Below are positions 32,243 through 36,563 of a stretch of 36,563 nt of DNA, piece after piece. The notes under the pieces were generated by a model. That model was given only the letters and a program-made list of their open reading frames with translations, made no database searches and was not told the origin of the DNA. This stretch comes from SIG455 sp045589495 (GTDB lineage: Bacteria > Bacillota > Clostridia > UMGS1810): NCBI GenBank assembly GCA_045589495.1, contig JAZNPF010000033.1, positions 1 to 36,563 on the forward strand, read 5' to 3'. Positions within the stretch are counted from its first letter, which is position 1; the number at the start of each line of letters is the position of its first letter. Position numbers and translations under genes: made by a program.

Positions 32243-32591
32243 AACCCAAAGGGTTCTTAGGGGCGAACCCCTAAGCGGTTTTAGGGGTCCGGAGCAATCC
32301 ACCCCCGGGACTTTTGGTACTTTTGGTCACAAAAGTACGTATGAAAATGTTTTTAATTTTATTTTATCCAAGGGGGATTCCCCCTTGGTAACCCCCTTGT
32401 CGACTGATTCCGGAATTGGACAAATTAAACACTCTGCGTTCCTGCTTTTAACCGCCGCACAAAACGGAAACTTATTCCTGATTGTGCTAAAACGGCGCTA
32501 TACTTGTAATAAGAAAATAAACCGCGCCGTTTTACTTTTAAGCAGTCACGCCTTCGCTGTAATTTGTTTTCCAATTCCTCCATAGGTCGAC
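32243..32591. repeat. Hairpin-rich intergenic repeat block, possible MITE-like element
   Basis: About 430 bases between spoIIR and the terminator at 32625 hold no supported gene. Visible structures: AACCC/GGGTT hairpin (32243-32255); CTTAGGGG/CCCCTAAG with CGAA loop (32256-32275); CTTTTG/CAAAAG at about 32322-32337; CCAAGGGGG/CCCCCTTGG with 3-base loop (32368-32388); AAAACGGCGC/GCGCCGTTTT (32489-32498 with 32524-32533). GGAATTGGACAAATT (32412-32426) is inverted at 32561-32578 (AATTTGTTTTCCAATTCC, 3 extra bases), and GTCGAC flanks both ends (32399, 32586). Open frames in the block look spurious. It resembles a multi-copy interspersed repeat but only one copy is in the window. Confidence 0.55.
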
Positions 32592-32624
32592 GTTTAAAAC
32601 CGCACACCATATAGGTTTGTAATA

Positions 32625-32667
32625 AAAACAGGGAAGGATTTCATTTATAGAAATCCTTCCCTGTTTT
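32625..32667 (-). terminator. Terminator of the minus-strand gene
   Basis: AAAACAGGGAAGGATTTC pairs perfectly over 18 bp with GAAATCCTTCCCTGTTTT across a 7-base loop. The minus strand continues in TTTTTATT. The stop codon of the minus-strand gene is in its loop region. Confidence 0.88.
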
Positions 32668-32859
32668 CAGTTTATACACAGTGGCTTTAACTTCTTCATC
32701 AACAACTGTACAAATTCTTCTTTTTATTCGTTCTTTCATTTTTGCCAATTCCAAACGTTCAATATCCGTTACTTTGCAACCGTATTGTTCTTCGTCGATA
32801 TCGTCGTAAAAGGCTTTTGCAGTTATTGGGCGGCAATAAGCATCGTTTGTTGTACTCAT
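32641..32859 (-). CDS. Small hypothetical protein with a structured leader
   Basis: A 72-residue, mixed-charge protein: MSTTNDAYCRPITAKAFYDD, IDEEQYGCKVTDIERLELAK, a basic MKERIKRRI, and an end EVKATVYKLKTGKDFYK. No family recognised. On the minus strand, AAAGGAG lies 8 bases before the ATG at 32859; the GTG at 32868 lies in that site. A leader of about 170 nt with a terminator/antiterminator-like pair sits upstream, so expression may depend on an RNA signal. It is divergent from recD2. A role in DNA repair or stress is only a guess from context. Confidence 0.55.
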   Translation of the reverse strand: MSTTNDAYCRPITAKAFYDDIDEEQYGCKVTDIERLELAKMKERIKRRICTVVDEEVKATVYKLKTGKDFYK

Positions 32860-32891
32860 ATCATTCACTCCTTTTGTATAATTTACGCATT

Positions 32892-32919
32892 AAAAAAGTG
32901 CGCTCCATCAGGAACGCAC
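32892..32919 (-). terminator. Intrinsic terminator in the leader (minus strand)
   Basis: Read on the minus strand: GTGCGTTCC, TGAT loop, GGAGCGCAC (one G-T pair), then TTTTTT. It sits 33 bases before the start codon of the minus-strand gene, as a conditional terminator would. Confidence 0.75.
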
Positions 32920-33030
32920 CGAAAAAGCGTTCCTTGATATTGTCACACATCGAATTCCACGCAAAGGGAATAAGGAAACGCCTTTTGCCATAGCATTTCC
33001 CTTTACGTAGAAATTATTCGATTGTGTGAC
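32892..33030 (-). ncRNA. Structured 5' leader, riboswitch-like (or independent small RNA)
   Basis: From the promoter at 33037-33065, a minus-strand transcript would start near 33030 and begin within TGTCACACAATCGAAT. This 5' arm pairs with ATTCGATGTGTGACA (32941-32955), with one bulge. Inside, CTACGTAAAGGGAA pairs with TTCCCTTTGCGTGG. After this long hairpin comes GGAACGC (32927-32933), which can pair with GCGTTCC, but the same GCGTTCC also pairs in the terminator stem GTGCGTTCC/GGAGCGCAC. The two folds exclude each other, as in an attenuator or riboswitch. The leader could also be a free RNA of about 140 nt. I recognise no known riboswitch class. Confidence 0.55.
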
Positions 33031-33036
33031 ACACAA

Positions 33037-33065
33037 ATTATACCATATTATATTTTTAAGGTCAA
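33037..33065 (-). promoter_or_regulatory. Sigma-A promoter of the minus-strand leader
   Basis: On the minus strand: -35 TTGACC (33065-33060), 17-base spacer, -10 TATAAT (33042-33037). The start is expected at about 33030, exactly where the leader hairpin begins. It is back to back with the recD2 promoter. Confidence 0.7.
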
Positions 33066-33077
33066 GTATTGTTTCCC

Positions 33078-33106
33078 TTGAAAAAATCCTCTTCATAATA
33101 TATAAT
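33078..33106 (+). promoter_or_regulatory. Sigma-A promoter of recD2
   Basis: -35 TTGAAA (33078-33083), 17-base spacer, -10 TATAAT (33101-33106). A short leader to the GGGGGGTGA ribosome-binding site and ATG 33136 follows. A second TATAAT-like sequence is at 33112. Confidence 0.7.
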
Positions 33107-33135
33107 AAGTATATAATGTTTCGGGGGGTGACAGT

Positions 33136-35340
33136 ATGGAAACCGTAAGCGGAGAGATTAAAACAATTATATTTGAAAACGAAGACAACGGATACAAGGT
33201 TGTAGAAATCGAAAGCGAAGACGATCTCTTTGTTGCCGTTGGTTATATGCACGGCGCTGCCGAGGGTGAAACTGTCAAACTCACGGGCAAGTGGGTTTCA
33301 CACCACACTTATGGTGAACAGTTTTCTGTAGAAATGTATGAAAAGCAGATTCCCACATCAAAAGCATCTATTGCAAAGTATCTTGGTTCGGGAATCATTA
33401 AAGGTGTGCGTGCCGCAACGGCACAGAAAATTGTGGACACCTTTGGGGAGGACTCTTTAAACGTTATAGAAAAAGAACCTCTGCGTCTTACACAGATACG
33501 TGGAATAAGCGCCCAAAAGGCAATGGATATCAATATTTCGTATATAACTCAGATTGGCGCATCGTCACTTATGATATTTTTGCAGCAGTATGATATTTCT
33601 GTCAAACTCTGTGCAAAGATTTACAAACGTTTTGGCGGCGGTGCTGTGGAACTTATCAAATCCAATCCGTATATACTTTGTGATGAAATTGATGGTATCG
33701 GCTTTAAAACTGCTGATAAAATGGCTGTTGCTATGGGTATCAACATCGACGATGCCAACCGCATACGTTCAGGCGTTCTCTATACACATCTAAACAACAC
33801 TCTTTTCGGGCATACGTATCTTCCGAGAGAAACTCTGGCTCAACTTGCATCCGATTTGCTAGGCGTTTCTGTCCCTGTCGTAAATGAGGCAATCTGCTCT
33901 CTTGTGGTTCAAAGACGTTTTATAAGCGAAGACTCGCCCGATGGTGAGCGTATATACTATTTTACTCACTATCACGCAGAAAAATATTGTGCACGCAGAA
34001 TCAACGAAATAAATGCAATCAAATATAAAGTGGACGGTGAGGAAATACTTCGTGAAATCGGCATTATAGAGGCGCATCGCGGCATAAAACTTGCTGATAT
34101 GCAGAAAACCGCAGTACATAGTGCAATGGAAAACAGCGCACTTGTAATTACCGGTGGTCCCGGTACTGGAAAAACCACGATTATAAATACTATTATTGAC
34201 ATAATGTACGCAAACGGACTCAAAGTTGTACTGACAGCCCCCACGGGCAGAGCTGCAAAACGAATGAGCCAGGTGTGCGGAAAAGAAGCAAAAACAATTC
34301 ACCGTCTGCTTGAAGCAGGTTATAGTGACGACGATACCGACCTCTCATTTCAGGTTGACGAATCCAACCCGATAGATGCAGACGTAATTATCGTAGACGA
34401 AATGTCTATGGTCGATATCTTACTTATGAGTGCACTTCTGCGTGCCGTTTCCGACGGCACACGCATCATTATGGTTGGTGACGTTGACCAGTTGCCGTCC
34501 GTTGGTGCGGGCGATGTTCTGCGTCATGTTATAGAAAGCGGTGTTGTTCCTGTTATCCGCCTTACAGAAATTTTCCGTCAGGCAGAAGAAAGTATGATTG
34601 TTGTAAACGCACATAAAATCAACGGCGGAGATTATCCGGTATGTAATGGCGAAAATACTGACTTTTTCTTTGCTAATCTTCCGTCACCGTCTGACGGTGC
34701 TGAATATATAACTTCGTTGTGCCTTGAAAAATTGCCCGAAAAATACGGGATTTCATCTGCTGATATTCAGGTGCTCTCTCCGTCGAAAAAAGGTATTGCA
34801 GGGGTGATTAACCTTAACACACTTTTGCAGGACGCCCTCAATCCTCAAGAAGACGGAAAGCCCGAGAAAAGCAACGGCAATGTAACTTTCCGTGTTGGTG
34901 ACAGGGTTATGCAGACAAAAAATAATTACGACCTTGAGTGGTATGATGTTAAAACTTTAGAAGAGGGCACAGGAGTATTTAATGGTGACGTGGGTTATAT
35001 AAACGATATAAACATAATGCTTAAAACTATGGCGGTCGTTTTTGAGGACAGACGGGTTACATATAATTTCAAAGACCTTGATGAACTAGAACTTGCCTAT
35101 GCCGCAACAGTCCATAAAAGTCAAGGAAGCGAATTCCCTGTTGTTATCGTCCCTGTATATGATGCTCCGTATATGCTCGTCAGCCGTAATCTTCTCTATA
35201 CTGCCGTTACACGTGCAAAAAGCCTTGTCGTTCTTGTCGGCAGGGAAGATATTATACGTAAAATGGTTGACAACAACCGCACCGTATTGCGTTACTCATC
35301 TTTGAAAGAAAAATTGGCGGAGGGTGTTGCCAATGAGTAA
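33136..35340 (+). CDS. recD2: ATP-dependent RecD2-type DNA helicase
   Basis: A 734-residue superfamily 1B helicase, RecD2 family. An N-terminal OB-like part (METVSGEIKTIIFENEDNGY) precedes helix-hairpin-helix repeats (GIIKGVRAATAQKIVDTFG, GIGFKTADKMAVAMGI). Walker A is GGPGTGKTT at 340-348, Walker B VIIVDEMSMVD at 417-427, and motif VI TAVTRAKS at 689-696, with SQGSEFPVVIV just before. RecD2 acts in DNA repair as a 5'-3' helicase, without RecB or RecC. The length is typical. The gene overlaps comF by eight bases. Confidence 0.95.
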   Translation: METVSGEIKTIIFENEDNGYKVVEIESEDDLFVAVGYMHGAAEGETVKLTGKWVSHHTYGEQFSVEMYEKQIPTSKASIAKYLGSGIIKGVRAATAQKIVDTFGEDSLNVIEKEPLRLTQIRGISAQKAMDINISYITQIGASSLMIFLQQYDISVKLCAKIYKRFGGGAVELIKSNPYILCDEIDGIGFKTADKMAVAMGINIDDANRIRSGVLYTHLNNTLFGHTYLPRETLAQLASDLLGVSVPVVNEAICSLVVQRRFISEDSPDGERIYYFTHYHAEKYCARRINEINAIKYKVDGEEILREIGIIEAHRGIKLADMQKTAVHSAMENSALVITGGPGTGKTTIINTIIDIMYANGLKVVLTAPTGRAAKRMSQVCGKEAKTIHRLLEAGYSDDDTDLSFQVDESNPIDADVIIVDEMSMVDILLMSALLRAVSDGTRIIMVGDVDQLPSVGAGDVLRHVIESGVVPVIRLTEIFRQAEESMIVVNAHKINGGDYPVCNGENTDFFFANLPSPSDGAEYITSLCLEKLPEKYGISSADIQVLSPSKKGIAGVINLNTLLQDALNPQEDGKPEKSNGNVTFRVGDRVMQTKNNYDLEWYDVKTLEEGTGVFNGDVGYINDINIMLKTMAVVFEDRRVTYNFKDLDELELAYAATVHKSQGSEFPVVIVPVYDAPYMLVSRNLLYTAVTRAKSLVVLVGREDIIRKMVDNNRTVLRYSSLKEKLAEGVANE

Positions 35341-36019
35341 TTTCACACGTCGTTTTCTGAATGTTTTATATGTCCGTCCTTGTGTCATCTGCGGAAAACC
35401 CGTGAAAATAATTGACAACATAAATCTATGTCGCAAGTGTAAAGCGGTTGCTACTCGTTCCGGACAAACAGTAGAGGCAAATGGCAGAATAACCGTATCT
35501 GTTCTTCCGTATACTAAGTTTACACGCAGAGCGATGAACAGATTCAAATTCAGCAACAAAAAGTATTACGGATTTACATTTGCCGATATTATTTGTAATC
35601 ACATACGCAACTTCAAATGGAGCACAAACATCGAATGTGTCGTATGTGTGCCAATGGGCAACAGAAACAGACTATATAATCAATCTGAAGTAATTGCTGA
35701 ACAAGTTGCAGAAAGACTTGGTGTTCCCTTTTTAAAAGATGCAATGATAAAAGTCAAAGACAATCCGCCTTTTTATAAATTAAAATATGATGAACGAAGA
35801 CGCATTATAAAAGGCACGTTTGATATCGGCAGTGATATTTCGTTTGCATATAAAAATGTTTTACTGATTGATGATATCTATACCACGGGCACCACAAGTA
35901 GTGAATGTAGCCGTGTTCTCCTTTTGAACGGCGCCAAAAAAGTATACTGCGCCACGGCGTGCTACAGACCTAATGAGAATAAAAAATCAATATTTGCAAA
36001 TAATACCTTCGAAAGATAA
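35333..36019 (+). CDS. comF: ComF family protein (phosphoribosyltransferase-like)
   Basis: About 228 residues. An N-terminal zinc ribbon (PCVICGKPV with LCRKCKAV) is followed by the PRTase-like domain with VVCVPMGNRNRLYNQSEVIA and the PRPP-loop VLLIDDIYTTGTTSSECSRVL-type sequence (VLLIDDIYTTGTTSSE). ComF assists DNA uptake or repair with PriA in transformable bacteria. The start is ATG 35333, overlapping the recD2 stop, with GGAGGG upstream. The stop lies in a hairpin that also covers the ribosome-binding site of the next gene. Confidence 0.93.
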   Translation: MSNFTRRFLNVLYVRPCVICGKPVKIIDNINLCRKCKAVATRSGQTVEANGRITVSVLPYTKFTRRAMNRFKFSNKKYYGFTFADIICNHIRNFKWSTNIECVVCVPMGNRNRLYNQSEVIAEQVAERLGVPFLKDAMIKVKDNPPFYKLKYDERRRIIKGTFDIGSDISFAYKNVLLIDDIYTTGTTSSECSRVLLLNGAKKVYCATACYRPNENKKSIFANNTFER

Positions 36020-36037
36020 AATCTTTTCGGAGGTATT
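36002..36037 (+). promoter_or_regulatory. Hairpin that sequesters the ribosome-binding site of the following gene
   Basis: AATACCTTCGAAAGAT pairs with ATCTTTTCGGAGGTATT (one G-T pair and one bulged base). GGAGGT, the ribosome-binding site of the next gene at 36029-36034, lies in the right arm. The comF stop codon (36017-36019) is in the left arm/loop, so translating comF would open the hairpin: translational coupling. Confidence 0.6.
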
Positions 36038-36042
36038 ATAAT

Positions 36043-36228
36043 ATGAAGAAAAATTATCGCAAAGGAATTATGAAAATTGATACCGTTGACGATGAAGCCA
36101 CAAAATATAAACGTGAATGTATAGAGGAAATAAGTTTGCTGCCGTATTTTGAAAGCGACGGAGAAAACGCTGACAATATATCATCTGCCGAAAATGATGG
36201 CGTAGAAAACAGCCAAAATGACAAATAG
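36043..36228 (+). CDS. Small acidic hypothetical protein
   Basis: 61 residues: a basic start MKKNYRKGIMKIDTVDDE, middle KYKRECIEEISLLPYF, and an acidic Asn/Ser/Glu-rich tail (SDGENADNISSAENDGVEN). No family recognised. GGAGGT at 36029-36034 is well placed but folded in a hairpin with the comF end. The gene is co-directional with comF and likely translated only when comF is translated. A terminator-like hairpin follows. Confidence 0.6.
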   Translation: MKKNYRKGIMKIDTVDDEATKYKRECIEEISLLPYFESDGENADNISSAENDGVENSQNDK

Positions 36229-36249
36229 TTCAAGAAATTGTATAACTCG

Positions 36250-36277
36250 ACATAAAAAATGGGCATTTGTTTTATGT
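36250..36277 (+). terminator. Hairpin after the comF operon
   Basis: ACATAAAA (36250-36257) and TTTTATGT (36270-36277) pair around AATGGGCATTTG, which itself has an AATG/CATT pairing. The T-run after it is short (ATTTTG), so efficiency is uncertain. Confidence 0.4.
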
Positions 36278-36312
36278 ATTTTGCTACAATTTAATTTTTT
36301 TTAAAAAAGCAG

Positions 36313-36341
36313 TTGACAGAACTATCTTATTATGATATATT
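36313..36341 (+). promoter_or_regulatory. rRNA operon promoter P1
   Basis: -35 TTGACA (36313-36318), 17-base spacer, -10 TATATT (36336-36341). A/T-rich DNA lies immediately upstream, as in an UP element. It is the first of two tandem strong promoters. Confidence 0.8.
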
Positions 36342-36396
36342 AAATAAGCACTCTGCGAACGGGGTAAAAATTTTTTGAAAAATTTCAAAAAAGGTG

Positions 36397-36425
36397 TTGA
36401 CAACGGTGCGCAGACGTGTTATAAT
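36397..36425 (+). promoter_or_regulatory. rRNA operon promoter P2
   Basis: A full consensus: -35 TTGACA (36397-36402), 17-base spacer, -10 TATAAT (36420-36425). Upstream is A/T-rich (AAAAATTTTTTGAAAAATTT), like an UP element. Strong expression is expected. Confidence 0.88.
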
Positions 36426-36431
36426 AATCAA

Positions 36432-36563
36432 GTCGCTCGGGGAAAGCGAGTGACAGAATCGATCTTTGAAAAATGAACAGCATAAAAAAAGCGGGACTTT
36501 TTAAAAGTCCAAAGAGTTTTAAAAATGCACTTTATAATTAGTAAAGTCAGACAGAATTTTGAG
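36432..36563 (+). other. rRNA operon leader; window ends near the 5' end of 16S rRNA
   Basis: Hairpin GTCGCTCG/CGAGTGAC (36432-36454), then GATCTTTGAAAAATGAACAG (36461-36480), a sequence of the kind that precedes 16S rRNA in many clostridia, and the 17-base palindrome at 36494-36510 (GGACTTTT/AAAAGTCC). The last bases AATTTTGAG resemble the start of mature 16S rRNA, which continues AGTTTGATCCTGG in most bacteria. That continuation is outside the window. Confidence 0.75.

Noticed and set aside
32217..32585. 122-codon plus-strand frame in the repeat block
   Set aside because: The codons read through hairpins and inverted repeats, there is no good ribosome-binding site and composition is unlike the neighbours.
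32425..32610. 61-codon minus-strand frame
   Set aside because: It lies in the inverted-end element and shows no domain; likely an accidental frame of the repeat.
32941..33031. T-box, GEMM or signal-recognition-particle RNA
   Set aside because: The AGGGTGG T-box bulge, the GEMM core and the GGAAG apical loop of SRP RNA are not present.
1..36563. CRISPR arrays
   Set aside because: No series of regularly spaced repeats was seen. The pair at 8079 and 8111 has only two copies next to a promoter.

Overview
The window is low-GC Gram-positive DNA, most likely from a spore-forming member of the class Clostridia. Reasons: strong extended Shine-Dalgarno sequences matching AGAAAGGAGGTGATC, several GTG and TTG starts, a spoIIR sporulation gene, a RecD2-type helicase without RecBC partners, and a ComF homologue. 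No species can be named from the sequence.

Bases 1 to about 29300 are the right-hand part of a contractile-tailed prophage of the PBSX/Xkd type. Almost every gene is on the plus strand. From left to right: a diversity-generating-retroelement (DGR) type reverse transcriptase at the cut edge; SSB and a DUF1064 nuclease-like protein; a block of small accessory proteins (PAPS-reductase-like, GNAT, zinc-ribbon proteins); a replisome organizer and a DnaC-like loader; an ArpU/RinA-like late regulator; a short control region with promoter, palindromes and hairpins (8079-8290); terminase, portal, a MuF head protein fused to a JAB/RadC-like domain, scaffold and capsid; connectors; sheath, tube and frameshifted tail chaperones; tape measure, baseplate and fibre; XkdX, holin and amidase. 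Integrase, repressor and attL must lie left of the window. No attR could be identified.

Between the lysis genes and the host genes (29394-29654) is a self-contained transcription unit. It has a terminator, a near-consensus promoter with an inverted repeat over its -35 box, about 180 nt of hairpin-rich sequence and another terminator. It is a good candidate for a small RNA.

Bases from about 29670 are host DNA: an ECF sigma factor with its membrane anti-sigma factor, spoIIR, a hairpin-rich intergenic repeat block (32243-32591), a minus-strand 72-codon gene behind a long structured leader, divergent recD2 followed by comF and a small gene, and finally two tandem strong promoters and the leader of an rRNA operon. 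The last bases appear to reach the 5' end of 16S rRNA.

The most promising undescribed items are the riboswitch-like minus-strand leader (32859-33065), the promoter-terminator small-RNA unit (29440-29654), the DGR edge (1-1195), the MuF-JAB fusion with a small acidic neighbour (11723-13521), and the promoter/palindrome control region upstream of the terminase (8079-8290).
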